Below, one piece after another: positions 30,982 to 42,041 of a DNA stretch of 64,000 nucleotides. Made by a program: the position numbers and the translations under genes. This stretch comes from Aureimonas ureilytica (GTDB lineage Bacteria; Pseudomonadota; Alphaproteobacteria; Rhizobiales; Rhizobiaceae). The number at the start of each line of letters is the position of its first letter. Position 1 is the stretch's first letter. The stretch is taken from NCBI RefSeq assembly GCF_001475935.1, contig NZ_LDQA01000001.1, positions 124,001-188,000 of the forward strand. Direction: 5' to 3'. The notes under the pieces are model-generated. The model saw only the letters and a program-made list of their open reading frames with translations. It was not told the origin of the DNA and did not search any database.

Positions 30982-32343
30982 TCAGATCCCGAGGGACTTC
31001 AGCTTGCGATGGAGAGCCGAGCGTTCCATGCCCACGAACTCCGCCGTGCGTGAGATATTGCCCCCGAAGCGATTGATCTGAGCGACGAGATATTCCTTCT
31101 CGAAGACTTCGCGGGCGTCGCGCAGAGGAAGCGCGAGGATGCGTCCATCCGACTGACTGGGGGTTCGCGGCAGCATGTCGCTGACCTCGCGCGGCAGCAT
31201 ATCGGCGGAGATATGATCCGAGTCGTCCTGGCGCGACAGGATCATCAGCCGTTCGATATTGTTGCGCAGCTGGCGGATATTGCCGGGCCAGTCGCTCGAC
31301 TGGAGCACGGCCAGCGCTTCCGGGCTGAGAGCCTTCGGCTTGATGCCGGTCTGCTCACCGATCTGCTTCATAAAGGCTTCGATCAGCATCGGAATGTCGG
31401 CGCGCCGCTCCGCCAGCGGCGGTACCATGATCGGCACGACGGCGAGACGATGAAACAGGTCTTCGCGGAACGAACCCTCGGCGATCAACGACTCGAGATT
31501 CTGGGCGGTCGATGAGATGATGCGCACATCGACCTTCACCTTCTTGGTGCCGCCGACGCGCTCGAATGTCTGGTCGGTCAGAACCCGCAGAATCTTGTTC
31601 TGCGTCTCGCGCGGCATATCGCCGATCTCGTCCAGGTAGAGAACGCCGTTATGCGCCTCCTCCAGCGCCCCGATCTTGCGCTCGACACCCGGCGGTGTGT
31701 CCGTGCCGAACAGCTCGATTTCCATCCGCTCCGGCGTGATCGCCGCCGCGTTCAAAACCACGAAGGGGCCCTTGGCCCGGCTGCTGGCAGCGTGAATGGC
31801 GCGCGCCACCATCTCCTTGCCGGAACCGGAAGACCCCAGAATCATGACGCGACTATTGGTCGGGGCGACGCGGTCGATGGTCTGCCGCAACTGGTTCATG
31901 GGTTGCGACTTGCCGATCAGTTCCGCCGAGTCGGACGAGCGACGCCGCAATTCCAGAATTTCCCGCTTCAGCTTCGAGGTTTCGAGCGCGCGTTCGGCCA
32001 CGAGAACCAGACGGTCTGCTTTGAACGGCTTTTCGATATAGTCGTAGGCGCCCCGACGAATAGCGGACACGGCGGTTTCAATATTGCCATGGCCCGAAAT
32101 CATCACGACCGGAATCTCGGGATGCTGAGCTTTGATCGCATCCAGCATGTCGAGCCCGTCGAGCCGGCTGCCCTGAAGCCAGATATCGAGGAAGATGAGA
32201 CGCGGAGCACGGTCGGCGATGGCTTGGAGCGCCATGTCGGAATTGCTAGCCGTGCGCGTCTCGTGCCCTTCGTCTTCCAGAATACCGGCGACGAGTTCGC
32301 GGATATCGGCTTCGTCATCAACGACCAGGATGTCCGATGCCAT
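30982..32343 (-). CDS. ntrX: Nitrogen-related response regulator NtrX
   Basis: NtrX is the regulator of the NtrY-NtrX two-component system that affects nitrogen metabolism, respiration and envelope genes. The 453-residue protein has a receiver domain (phosphoacceptor aspartate in IFLDIWLQ near residue 54), an AAA+ domain with Walker A GSSGSGKEM near 170 and YLDEIGDMP near 240, and a Fis-type helix-turn-helix at 415-450 (NISRTAEFVGMERSALHRKL). Where NtrC has GAFTGA, this protein reads PPGVERKIGALEEA, so the sigma-54 contact loop is absent, as in other NtrX proteins. Its start overlaps the ntrY stop by one base. Confidence 0.95.
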   Translation of the reverse strand: MASDILVVDDEADIRELVAGILEDEGHETRTASNSDMALQAIADRAPRLIFLDIWLQGSRLDGLDMLDAIKAQHPEIPVVMISGHGNIETAVSAIRRGAYDYIEKPFKADRLVLVAERALETSKLKREILELRRRSSDSAELIGKSQPMNQLRQTIDRVAPTNSRVMILGSSGSGKEMVARAIHAASSRAKGPFVVLNAAAITPERMEIELFGTDTPPGVERKIGALEEAHNGVLYLDEIGDMPRETQNKILRVLTDQTFERVGGTKKVKVDVRIISSTAQNLESLIAEGSFREDLFHRLAVVPIMVPPLAERRADIPMLIEAFMKQIGEQTGIKPKALSPEALAVLQSSDWPGNIRQLRNNIERLMILSRQDDSDHISADMLPREVSDMLPRTPSQSDGRILALPLRDAREVFEKEYLVAQINRFGGNISRTAEFVGMERSALHRKLKSLGI

Positions 32344-34595
32344 CAGTGTTCACCATTCGTCTGATTGGATGGGAGGCCAGATCGCGTGTCCTGGCCATTG
32401 TTTGGTGTATGGGAGGAAGCCGGAAGGCGGATGCGAACCAAGGCGCCCTGCCGGTCGTCCGGCAGGTCATCCAGATCGATCGTACCGCCGTGCTCCTCGA
32501 TGATCTTTCGAACGATCGCGAGGCCGAGGCCGGTGCCCTTTTCTCGCGTCGTCATATAGGGCTCCAAAAGCCGTTCTCGATTCTCTTTCGGGAAACCTTT
32601 CCCGTTGTCCTCGATCTCGATCACATGCATCTCGCCGCCCGGCGTTGCGCGAATTTCGATCCGGCCTCGATGGTTCTCCAGAGTCTCCATGGCTTCGACC
32701 GCATTCTTCACGAGATTGCCGAAGGCCTGCGAGAGAAGGCGCACATCGAAGGAACCTAGGAGCGGCTGATCGCCAAAACGGTTCTCGAAGACAATCCCGT
32801 GCTCACCCATTTCACGCATGAAGACGGCTTCGCGCAACGCCTCGCGCAGATCCTTGTCCTCCAGCTTGGGCTTCGGCATCCGAGCGAAGGTCGAGAATTC
32901 ATCCACCATGCGCCCGATGTCGGACACCTGACGGATGATCGTGTCGATGCAACGATCGAACACTTCACGATCGCCTTCGATCGTCTTTCCGTAGCGCCGT
33001 CGAATACGCTCGGCCGAGAGCTGAATCGGCGTCAGCGGGTTCTTGATCTCGTGCGCGATCCGGCGCGCCACATCGGCCCACGCCGAGGAGCGCTGAGCAT
33101 CCACGAGATCGGTGATGTCATCCAGAGTCACGACGCTGCGCTGACTTCCCTCGCCGCTTTCCTCCGACGTAACGCGGATGGTGAGAACACGCTCGCGATC
33201 CTTGGCGCGAAGCGTCACCTGCTCTTGGTGCTCGCGATGGCGCGAATGCTTGGCTGCTTCGTACACCGCATGGATCATCGGAAAGCGAGCCGCCAGAGAC
33301 GTCCCGACCGCCTCGGCCGAAGACGTAGCGAGGATGCGCTCTGCGGACGGGTTCAACATGCTGATCGATCCGTCCGCGTCCACGCCCAGGACGCCAGCCG
33401 TGACGCCGGACAGAACGGCTTCCGTGAACCGGCGGCGCTCGTCGATCACATCCTTGGCGCTGAGCAGTTCGCTCCGCTGGCTTCGAAGCTGGCGGATCAT
33501 ATTGTTGAACGTGTTCGACAGGGAGCCGACATCGCCGTCCGAGGTTCGAACCGGCACCGAAACCTCGAGATTGCCTTCGCTGACCTCGTCCGCCGCGCCG
33601 ATCAAGAGTCTGATCGGGCGCACGAGGCGATCCGCGACGCCGATGCCGGTCCAAATGGCCGATAACAAGACGATCAGCGTGATGCCGAGATAAAGCAGCG
33701 CGAAAGCGATCTGTAGGTTGAAGCGATTTTTCTCCAGGCCGGAATATTCGGCGGTGCGTTCTTCCATGAGACGCAGAGCGGCGATCACATCCGGGTCCAC
33801 CACGCGAACCGTATAAAGGAAGACGTCCCCGAAGCCGCGCAGCCGCGTCACGGCCCCGACGAGGTTCGTGACGCCAGGAGGAATGAACACGAGGCTGCCT
33901 TGCGCTGCCTGTTCCAGCGCGTCGGTCGGTGGCACCGGCAGCGGCCGCTCGACGGGAATGTCGGCTCTCAGAAACGGCGTTCCGTCGGCATGGAGAAGCT
34001 GCGCGCCGAGAAGCGAGCGCCCTCGTGCCTGCTCGGTCATGAGATCGGCAAATCCCCTGCGATCGAGATCGAAGAGTTGTCGCTGAGCGCCGAGATCATA
34101 GGCCATCGAGAGCGTCGAGCCCTGCAGATTGCGGGCGTTCTCGTTGACATAGGCTCGCGCCACGCTGGTGGAGGACTCCACGATGGTGCGGGTTCGAATC
34201 TCGAACCAGCGGTCGAGACCGAGATCCAACGTAATGCCCGCGACGATCGCAACGAGTAGCGCAGGGATCGCCGCGACGATCGAAAACAGGATGACGATGC
34301 GCACATGGAGGCGCGAGGCGGCTTTTCCGGTGCGCCGGGCTCGCGTCATGCGCAGAACCTCCCGCCCGATCAACCCGCACAGAAGCAGCACGAAGAGGCC
34401 GTTCACGAGCGAGGCGATGCGGACCACCGTGTCCGTCGGCGCGATCGATGTCAGCCCCATCAGGACAACGAACGAGATCGCGCCGGTGATCAGCGCACCG
34501 GCTACGGCCAGGATGCCGGGGATCAGCATGAAGCGCCGACGCTCGCCGAGCGCCGGCAGCTCCACGTCATTGGGGATCGGATATGCCGCCATCAT
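32343..34595 (-). CDS. ntrY: Nitrogen-related sensor histidine kinase NtrY
   Basis: NtrY is the membrane sensor partner of NtrX. The 750-residue product has four hydrophobic segments (about residues 22-50, 60-85, 100-125 and 295-320) with a periplasmic domain of about 165 residues, a HAMP linker (about 320-375), a PAS domain, the phosphorylation histidine in RRIAHEIKNPLTPIQLS near 505, and the ATPase motifs VKNAVEAM, DNGKGFP and GTGLGLAIV. The stop codon overlaps the ntrX start. A divergent or upstream gene, ntrC, is 73 bases away on the same strand. Confidence 0.95.
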   Translation of the reverse strand: MMAAYPIPNDVELPALGERRRFMLIPGILAVAGALITGAISFVVLMGLTSIAPTDTVVRIASLVNGLFVLLLCGLIGREVLRMTRARRTGKAASRLHVRIVILFSIVAAIPALLVAIVAGITLDLGLDRWFEIRTRTIVESSTSVARAYVNENARNLQGSTLSMAYDLGAQRQLFDLDRRGFADLMTEQARGRSLLGAQLLHADGTPFLRADIPVERPLPVPPTDALEQAAQGSLVFIPPGVTNLVGAVTRLRGFGDVFLYTVRVVDPDVIAALRLMEERTAEYSGLEKNRFNLQIAFALLYLGITLIVLLSAIWTGIGVADRLVRPIRLLIGAADEVSEGNLEVSVPVRTSDGDVGSLSNTFNNMIRQLRSQRSELLSAKDVIDERRRFTEAVLSGVTAGVLGVDADGSISMLNPSAERILATSSAEAVGTSLAARFPMIHAVYEAAKHSRHREHQEQVTLRAKDRERVLTIRVTSEESGEGSQRSVVTLDDITDLVDAQRSSAWADVARRIAHEIKNPLTPIQLSAERIRRRYGKTIEGDREVFDRCIDTIIRQVSDIGRMVDEFSTFARMPKPKLEDKDLREALREAVFMREMGEHGIVFENRFGDQPLLGSFDVRLLSQAFGNLVKNAVEAMETLENHRGRIEIRATPGGEMHVIEIEDNGKGFPKENRERLLEPYMTTREKGTGLGLAIVRKIIEEHGGTIDLDDLPDDRQGALVRIRLPASSHTPNNGQDTRSGLPSNQTNGEH

Positions 34596-34668
34596 GCCAC
34601 CACCTTAAACGGAAGTGACGGAGTTGCAACATATTGTGGCCGAAATGCAACGAAATTTCGATGGAATT

Positions 34669-36116
<1,448 letters not shown>

Positions 36117-36117
<1 letters not shown>

Positions 36118-37268
36118 TATCGCGTCCGTCTTCCCGTGGTCCGATTTGATGAGCTGTCAGTGATGTTCGAGTCGATCCAGGCAGGCATCAAAATTCGAAA
36201 GCTCGTATGCCCCGTATGGGATTCGCATTCGATAACGCCGCCATGATCACCGACGATCTTGGCGACCAATGCGAGCCCGAGGCCTGTTCCGCTTGGTTTG
36301 GTCGTCACGAACGGATCGAAAATGTGCTCGCGAATATCGTCGGGCACGCCGACACCATTGTCTTCGACGATGAATTCCAGCGGCAGGGTCACCCGCGACT
36401 TCGTGCCCGGCACCGAGAGACGCACGCCTGGCCGGAACGCGGTGGACAGCTTGATCTCGCCCCCTTCTCGGCCCGCCACGGCTTCGCTGGCATTTTTCAG
36501 TAGGTTGATGAAAACCTGAATCAGCTGGTCGCGATTAGCGTAAACCGGAGGCAGCGACGGATCGTAGGTCTCTTGGATTCGAATGCCGCGTGCGAACCCG
36601 CTTTTGGCCAGCGTTTTGACGTGTTCCAACACCGAATGGATGTTGACCGCTGACCGCTCGATCGGCCTTTGATCCGAGAAGACCTCCATCCGATCCACAA
36701 GTTTGACGATCCGGTCGCTTTCTTCTTGGATCAGACGCGTCAGGACGCGATCGTCGTCATTGGCGGAGGATTCGAGAAGCTGCGCCGCTCCCTTGATGCC
36801 TGACAAGGGATTGCGAATTTCGTGCGCCAGCATGGCTGCAAGCCCCGTCACCGTCCGCGCCGCCGAGCGATGTGTCAGTTGTCTGTCCATCTTGTCGGCG
36901 ATCGATCGAAGCTGGACCATCACCACGACATGCCCTGGCTTCTCGCCGAGGCTCGAAACATAGACATCCACCAGCCGCTCGCCGCCCAGGCGAGGCGAGG
37001 AAACGTCCACACGGTATTCGCTGATGCGGGAATCGTGCTCGCGGACCTGATCGATCAATCCGAAAATCGGGCTGTCGTGCGGGATGAAGTGTCCGAGATC
37101 GCGCTTGGTCAGACTTGCCGAACTGGCCGAGAAGAACTGTTCGGCGTCCGAATTGACGAAGACGAATCCATTCGTCGGTCCCAGCACGAACACAGGATGC
37201 GGCAGGGCATTCAGAATGCCCATCTCGTTGGAGGAGAACGACGCACTCGCGTTGGTGGTCATGGTCAC
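36117..37268 (-). CDS. ntrB: Nitrogen regulation sensor kinase NtrB
   Basis: NtrB is the cytoplasmic kinase/phosphatase of NtrC, itself controlled by PII (GlnB, encoded at 5.3 kb). The 383-residue protein has an N-terminal PAS domain (about 15-110), the H-box [20 protein letters not shown] near 150, and the ATPase motifs [18 protein letters not shown] and [11 protein letters not shown]. No membrane segment is present. The start given is a GTG at 37268 that overlaps the dusB stop (GTGA) and has GGAAA upstream; the ATG at 37262 is an equally reasonable alternative. Confidence 0.95.
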
Positions 37269-38332
37269 GCCGCTTTCCGCAGGGTACGAAGATCCGGGTC
37301 GGCATCGCCGATCGTGAGGCCGGCCAATAAATGTTGCAGTCCGCTGAGCACATGAGAGGGTTCGGTCTCGCGCAGCAGTAGGGCCTTTTGCGCATCGAAG
37401 GTTCCTATACGATCCAGATACCAGCCCAGATGCTTGCGGGCGTGGCGTAGCCCCGCCGCTGCGCCGTAATGCGAAAGCATCGCTTCGTAGTGGCTGCAGA
37501 TAAGATCAGCCAAGCCGTGGCTCGCCAAGTCGGCCGGCGCACAACCAGCTAGATAGGCGGGGAACCAAGGGCGTCCGCAGACACCGCGTCCGATCATGAC
37601 GGCATCCGCTCCGCTCTGCGCCAGCATGATGGGATGATCCATGCGGCTGACGAGATCGCCATTGGCGATGACGGGAATTGTCACAGCCTCTTTCACCTCG
37701 GAAATGGCGAACCAGTCGGCTCGGCCCTCGTAGAACTGATCCCGCGTCCGCCCATGGACCGTTACCCATGCAACACCCGCCATTTGAGCGCGCGCGGCGA
37801 GTTCCGGCGCGTTCAGAGACTGCCGATCCCATCCCAGACGCATCTTGAGACTGACCGGCACCCGCCCTGCCCCTTCCAACGTCGCCTCGATCAGGCGAAG
37901 AGCATGGTCGAGATCGCGCATCAAGGCCGAGCCTGACGCACCGCCGACCACCTTTTTGGCCGGACATCCCATATTGATGTCGATCAGTTCGGCACCCTCT
38001 GCGGCTGCAAGTTGTGCAGCCAGACGCATGGCATTCGCCTCACGCCCCGCCAGTTGGATGGCATGGCACCCTTCACCATCCGGGGCCATGCGCAGACGGC
38101 TATCTTCGTGCCCTTTGATCAGTTCCCCGCTCGCGATCATTTCGGAGAAGGCCAGCTTCAACCCGAACGATCGAACGAGACGGCGGAACGGCATGTCCGT
38201 GATGCCGGACAAAGGCGCTAGAACGACACGCGTGAATGCATCCGCCCCGCCGGAAAGGCGCGCGAGGAGGTGAGAATGAGCGGCATCGCTGTCATAAGCG
38301 GCAGCCGCAACGTTTGGCGCGTTTTCCATCAT
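37265..38332 (-). CDS. dusB: tRNA-dihydrouridine synthase B
   Basis: DusB reduces uridine to dihydrouridine in tRNA using FMN and NADPH. The 355-residue product begins its fold at [19 protein letters not shown] near residue 35 and has [22 protein letters not shown] near 115, whose cysteine is the catalytic acid, plus [13 protein letters not shown] near 190 and GRGVCGRPW near 245. The ATG pair at 38332/38329 is the likely start; the frame is open further upstream without a ribosome site. It is the first gene of the dusB-ntrBC run, as nifR3-ntrBC in related bacteria. Confidence 0.94.
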   Translation of the reverse strand: MMENAPNVAAAAYDSDAAHSHLLARLSGGADAFTRVVLAPLSGITDMPFRRLVRSFGLKLAFSEMIASGELIKGHEDSRLRMAPDGEGCHAIQLAGREANAMRLAAQLAAAEGAELIDINMGCPAKKVVGGASGSALMRDLDHALRLIEATLEGAGRVPVSLKMRLGWDRQSLNAPELAARAQMAGVAWVTVHGRTRDQFYEGRADWFAISEVKEAVTIPVIANGDLVSRMDHPIMLAQSGADAVMIGRGVCGRPWFPAYLAGCAPADLASHGLADLICSHYEAMLSHYGAAAGLRHARKHLGWYLDRIGTFDAQKALLLRETEPSHVLSGLQHLLAGLTIGDADPDLRTLRKAA

Positions 38333-38483
38333 TGTTTCTGTACCATATCCGGGCATGCTTAAAAGACAAGCACACCTACGTTGACATGCACATATAATGT
38401 TGCGCTGCACGTATGCGCGGAGCGCACCCCCCTTGCAACTTGTCCTTCTTGCGATAATCCCCTTACGAGGTAGGGGGTCTTTG

Positions 38484-39686
38484 ATGGATCAGAGCAAGAC
38501 GGCCGTGGTGATCGTGGCCGCTGGCAGGGGTGAGCGAGCCGGACAGTCGGCCGAGGGCCCCAAGCAATATCGGCGGATCGGCGGCCGGCCGGTCCTGCAA
38601 TGGACCGTGGAAGCCTTCCTACGATTCCCGATGTTTCAGCACATCGTGGTTCTGATCCACCCGGACGATGTGGATCGAGCTCGGGATTGTCTTGCGTCTT
38701 ACGGGGATCGGGTCCGTCTCGTAGAAGGCAGCATCACACGGCAAGCCTCCGTGTTGAAAGGCTTGGAAGCTCTACGCGAGGCGGCGCCGCACGTCGTTTT
38801 GGTTCATGATGGGGTGCGCCCTTTCGTATCTGAGCGCGTGATTGCCTCCGTTCTGGATGCCGTCACGGAACGAGGCGGAGCGATCCCCTCGGTTCCGGTC
38901 ACAGATACGATCAAGCGGATGGGCGATCGCGGCTTGATCGCCAACACGGTCGATCGGCGCGAACTTTTCGCCGCGCAGACGCCGCAGGGCTTTCCCTTCG
39001 GCCTGATCCTGGGCGCGCATGAGGCGGCGGTTCAGCAGACGGCTCTTTCCTTCACCGACGATGCCTCGCTGTTCGAATGGCTTGGCCATCCCGTGGCGCT
39101 GGTGCCCGGCGAGATCGGAAATGTGAAACTGACCCTGGCGGAAGACATCGTCGCGGCCGACAACAAGCTTAAAGGAACTTCCGGCATGATCGATGTCCGC
39201 ACCGGTAATGGCTACGACGTGCATCAACTCGTCGAAGGCGATCACGTCACCCTCTGCGGCGTCCGTATTCCGCACGATCAGTCGCTTCTAGGACATTCCG
39301 ATGCGGATGTCGGTTTGCATGCCTTGACGGATGCGCTGCTTGCGACCTGCGGAGCGGGTGACATCGGCACCCATTTCCCGCCGAGCGATCCCCAATGGAA
39401 AGGCGCTGCTTCGACGCTGTTCCTCCAGCACGCGGTCGAGATCGTCCGCGCCAAGGGCGGCCGTGTCTGCAACGTCGATATCACCTTGATCGCGGAAGCA
39501 CCAAAGGTCGGTCCGCATCGCGCCGCCATGGTCGCCTGCATTTCGGAGGTCACCGGATTGGATAATGAGCGCGTTTCGATCAAGGCGACGACGAACGAGA
39601 TGCTAGGCTTTATCGGCCGGCGCGAAGGCATCGCGGCGATCGCGACAGCCAGCGTCGTTTACGGCGAGGCAGAGGAACGGTCATGA
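38484..39686 (+). CDS. ispDF: Bifunctional IspD/IspF isoprenoid enzyme
   Basis: The fusion carries out two steps of the methylerythritol phosphate pathway: cytidylyltransfer to MEP (IspD, residues about 1-230) and cyclisation to MEcPP (IspF, about 236-400). IspD motifs include [10 protein letters not shown] at the start, [15 protein letters not shown], and HDGVRPFV near 110. The IspF part has [18 protein letters not shown] and [19 protein letters not shown] with the metal-binding Asp and His. The ATG at 38484 has AGGGGG eight bases upstream. The IspE step (between them in the pathway) is not in the window. The stop overlaps the next start (ATGA). Confidence 0.96.
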   Translation: MDQSKTAVVIVAAGRGERAGQSAEGPKQYRRIGGRPVLQWTVEAFLRFPMFQHIVVLIHPDDVDRARDCLASYGDRVRLVEGSITRQASVLKGLEALREAAPHVVLVHDGVRPFVSERVIASVLDAVTERGGAIPSVPVTDTIKRMGDRGLIANTVDRRELFAAQTPQGFPFGLILGAHEAAVQQTALSFTDDASLFEWLGHPVALVPGEIGNVKLTLAEDIVAADNKLKGTSGMIDVRTGNGYDVHQLVEGDHVTLCGVRIPHDQSLLGHSDADVGLHALTDALLATCGAGDIGTHFPPSDPQWKGAASTLFLQHAVEIVRAKGGRVCNVDITLIAEAPKVGPHRAAMVACISEVTGLDNERVSIKATTNEMLGFIGRREGIAAIATASVVYGEAEERS

Positions 39687-40195
39687 TCGATGACGCCGTT
39701 CGCCACCGCGCCGTTGCCGTCATCGAACAGGCCACGGCTCGGTCATGGACTGTGACTGCAGCCGAGTCATGCACCGGCGGCCTCGTAGCGTCCGCTCTCA
39801 CGTCAATCCCGGGATCGTCGGAAGCTTTCGGCTGGGGTTTCGTCACCTATTCCAATCTCGCGAAGCAAAAGCTTCTTGGCGTATCGGCGCTGGATCTCGA
39901 ACGCTACGGCGCGGTGTCGGAGGTGGTGGCACGGGCGATGGCCGAAGGCGCGCTGTCTGCCTCAAGCGCTGATCTGGCTGTCGCCATCACAGGGATTGCG
40001 GGGCCGGGCGGTGGTTCTCCGAACAAAGCCGTTGGGCTCGTACATTTCGCGGTCTCGACGCAAGCTCGAACCCGTCATCATGTCGAGCAGTTCGGTGATC
40101 TAGGACGCGACCGAGTGCGCGACGGCGCTGTCATCGTCGCGCTCGATCTTCTTCTCGAGGCTCTTTCCCGCACCGAGCGCGATCAAGCGGGTTGA
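39683..40195 (+). CDS. pncC: Nicotinamide-nucleotide amidase (CinA C-terminal domain type)
   Basis: This 170-residue protein consists only of the CinA C-terminal domain, which deamidates nicotinamide mononucleotide in the pyridine nucleotide cycle. Diagnostic segments are [13 protein letters not shown] near residue 25 and [20 protein letters not shown] near 100. The N-terminal MocF-like domain of full CinA is absent. It is coupled to ispDF by an ATGA overlap, and its end overlaps the convergent coq10-like gene by 13 bases. Confidence 0.92.
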   Translation: MIDDAVRHRAVAVIEQATARSWTVTAAESCTGGLVASALTSIPGSSEAFGWGFVTYSNLAKQKLLGVSALDLERYGAVSEVVARAMAEGALSASSADLAVAITGIAGPGGGSPNKAVGLVHFAVSTQARTRHHVEQFGDLGRDRVRDGAVIVALDLLLEALSRTERDQAG

Positions 40196-40656
40196 TCGCT
40201 CGCTGCGGGATTCGACTTGTAAATCTCGTCCGCGCGTTCTTTGAAGGCCGACGAAAACCGCCGAAAGGCGAAATCGAACATGGAACCCATCAGGAGTCCG
40301 AGCGTGCGGCTCTTGAACTCGTAATCGATGAAGAAGACGACCTCGCAGCCATCAGGATGGTCTCGAAACATCCAGCGGTTTTCGAGATACCGAAATGGCC
40401 CATCGACATATTTCACGTCGATTTCACGCTCCGCCGGCTTCAGCAGAACCTGCGACGTAAACGTCTCGCGGACCATCTTGTACGCGACCGTCATATCCGC
40501 GATCAGCAACATCTTCTCATCACGCTCTTTTCTGGAGCGCACGACAAGGCGTTGGCAGAGCGGCAGAAACTCGGGATAGCGCTCGACATCCGACACGAGG
40601 TCGAACATCTGGCGAGGCGTATGCCGGACGATCTGGCTGTTTTCGAACTTAGGCAT
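40183..40656 (-). CDS. Coq10/RatA-type START-domain protein
   Basis: The 157-residue protein is a polyketide-cyclase/START-like lipid-binding fold of the Coq10/RatA type. It starts MPKFENSQIVRHTPRQMFDL and contains DVERYPEFLPLCQ near residue 25 and DGPFRYLENRW near 85. Mitochondrial Coq10 binds ubiquinone; in E. coli the homologue RatA was described as a ribosome-associated toxin. The ubiquinone-binding role is the better guess here, because there is no antitoxin partner. It is five bases downstream of lipA on the same strand. Confidence 0.85.
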   Translation of the reverse strand: MPKFENSQIVRHTPRQMFDLVSDVERYPEFLPLCQRLVVRSRKERDEKMLLIADMTVAYKMVRETFTSQVLLKPAEREIDVKYVDGPFRYLENRWMFRDHPDGCEVVFFIDYEFKSRTLGLLMGSMFDFAFRRFSSAFKERADEIYKSNPAASDQPA

Positions 40657-40661
40657 GAAAT

Positions 40662-41633
40662 TTAAGCTGCGGCCTGCTTGGCCAAGCGCGCCGCCTTCAG
40701 CCTTTCGAAATCCTCACCCGCATGGTGAGAGGACCGCGTCAGAGGGCTGGACGCCACCAGAAGGAAGCCTTTCGTTTTCCCAACGGTCTCGAACGAGGTG
40801 AATTCCTCCGGCGTGACATAGCGGATCACGGGATGATGCTTGCGTGTCGGCTGGAGATATTGGCCAATCGTCATGAAATCGACGTCCGCCGTCCTAAGAT
40901 CGTCCATCAGCTGAAGAATTTCGTTCCGCTCTTCGCCCAGCCCGACCATGATGCCCGATTTCGTGAAGATCGTCGGATCGAGTTCCTTGACGCGCTGCAG
41001 CAGGCGGATCGAATGGAAATAGCGAGCGCCCGGACGCACAGTCAGATAATTGCGCGGCACCGTTTCGAGGTTGTGGTTGAAGACATCGGGCTTCGCCTCG
41101 ACCACGCGCTCCAGCGCTCCCGGCTTTCTTAAAAAATCGGGAGTCAGGATTTCGATTGTCGTGCCCGGTGCCGCCGCGCGGATTGCGCGAATGGTCTGCA
41201 CGAAATGCTCGGCGCCGCCATCGGGAAGATCGTCGCGATCCACCGACGTGATCACAACATGGGAGAGCCCCATTTTCGCCACGGCGCGTCCGACACTTGC
41301 CGGCTCCTCCGGGTCGAGAGCGTGCGGAAGTCCGGTAGCGACGTTGCAGAAGGAACACGCTCGCGTGCAAATTCCGCCCATGATCATGAAGGTGGCGTGC
41401 TTCTTCTCCCAACATCCACCGATATTGGGGCACCCCGCTTCCTCGCAGACGGTGACGAGTCTGTTGGATTTGACGAGTTCGCGCGTCTCGAAATAGCCGG
41501 GGGAAACGGGCGCCTTGACGCGAATCCAATCGGGCTTCGGCAGCACCTCCGTATCGGGACGGTGGGCCTTTTCGGGGTGTCGTGGCCGAGGCGCCGCCTC
41601 AGCCACTGTGCGCGTGTCGAGAATGGTGACCAT
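40662..41633 (-). CDS. lipA: Lipoyl synthase
   Basis: LipA is a radical-SAM enzyme that inserts two sulphurs into protein-bound octanoate, making the lipoyl cofactor. The 323-residue product has the N-terminal cluster [20 protein letters not shown] (auxiliary iron-sulphur cluster) near residue 63 and the radical-SAM motif [11 protein letters not shown] near 88. It lies next to genes of the pyruvate dehydrogenase complex, whose E1 beta and E2 subunits carry lipoyl domains, so supply and demand are encoded together. The coq10-like gene follows directly. Confidence 0.97.
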   Translation of the reverse strand: MVTILDTRTVAEAAPRPRHPEKAHRPDTEVLPKPDWIRVKAPVSPGYFETRELVKSNRLVTVCEEAGCPNIGGCWEKKHATFMIMGGICTRACSFCNVATGLPHALDPEEPASVGRAVAKMGLSHVVITSVDRDDLPDGGAEHFVQTIRAIRAAAPGTTIEILTPDFLRKPGALERVVEAKPDVFNHNLETVPRNYLTVRPGARYFHSIRLLQRVKELDPTIFTKSGIMVGLGEERNEILQLMDDLRTADVDFMTIGQYLQPTRKHHPVIRYVTPEEFTSFETVGKTKGFLLVASSPLTRSSHHAGEDFERLKAARLAKQAAA

Positions 41634-41675
41634 GAGCCTTATCTAAGACAGGCCACCTTCGGACGCAACGAGACC

Positions 41676-41930
41676 TTAGGCTCGGCCGCGGATCGCGCGC
41701 CAGAGGAAGATCAGGATGCAGGCGCCGACGATGGCGACGATGAGCTGCGTGAGCCAGTTCGGATTGGTGTAGACGCCGAGCAGGCCAAGGATGAAGTTGA
41801 GGAACAGGGCACCCACGATACCCAGAATGATGTTGGTCAGAAGGCCGACATTGGCCTTCATGATTTTTTCCGCGATCCACCCCGCCAAACCGCCGAGGAT
41901 GATCGACATGATGATTCCAACGCCGTTCAT
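41676..41930 (-). CDS. GlsB/YeaQ/YmgE family small membrane protein
   Basis: This 84-residue protein is a transglycosylase-associated (GlsB/YeaQ) family member with three hydrophobic stretches. It begins MNGVGIIMSIILGGLAGWIA and carries a glycine-rich pattern (ILGIVGALFLNFILGLLG). The ATG at 41930 has AAGGAG seven bases upstream. Family members are often stress-induced, but I did not find a GGAAC-N16/17-CGTT promoter upstream. Function is unknown. It sits between lpdA and lipA on the same strand with gaps of 42 and 111 bases. Confidence 0.88.
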   Translation of the reverse strand: MNGVGIIMSIILGGLAGWIAEKIMKANVGLLTNIILGIVGALFLNFILGLLGVYTNPNWLTQLIVAIVGACILIFLWRAIRGRA

Positions 41931-42041
41931 ACAGAAACTCCTTCCAAGCCTGCGGCCATCTGGCTCGCCCAAAGTGTAGATGGGCGAAATTGTGGCTGGT
42001 CAAGGCGGGATGGAGTTTCAAAACGGCGTCGGAGCGACCGA

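Noticed and set aside
38381-38398. TTGACA and TATAAT near the dusB-ispDF gap, looking like a perfect promoter
   Set aside because: The two hexamers are only six bases apart, far too close to be used together, and no -35-like sequence lies 17 bases before the TATAAT.
40183-40656. Toxin-antitoxin system (RatA-like gene)
   Set aside because: There is no partner antitoxin gene; the neighbours are lipA and pncC, and the Coq10-like ubiquinone-binding reading fits better.
41931-42041. Possible EcfG promoter upstream of the GlsB-type stress protein
   Set aside because: No GGAAC or CGTT at suitable spacing is present, although the family is often stress-induced.
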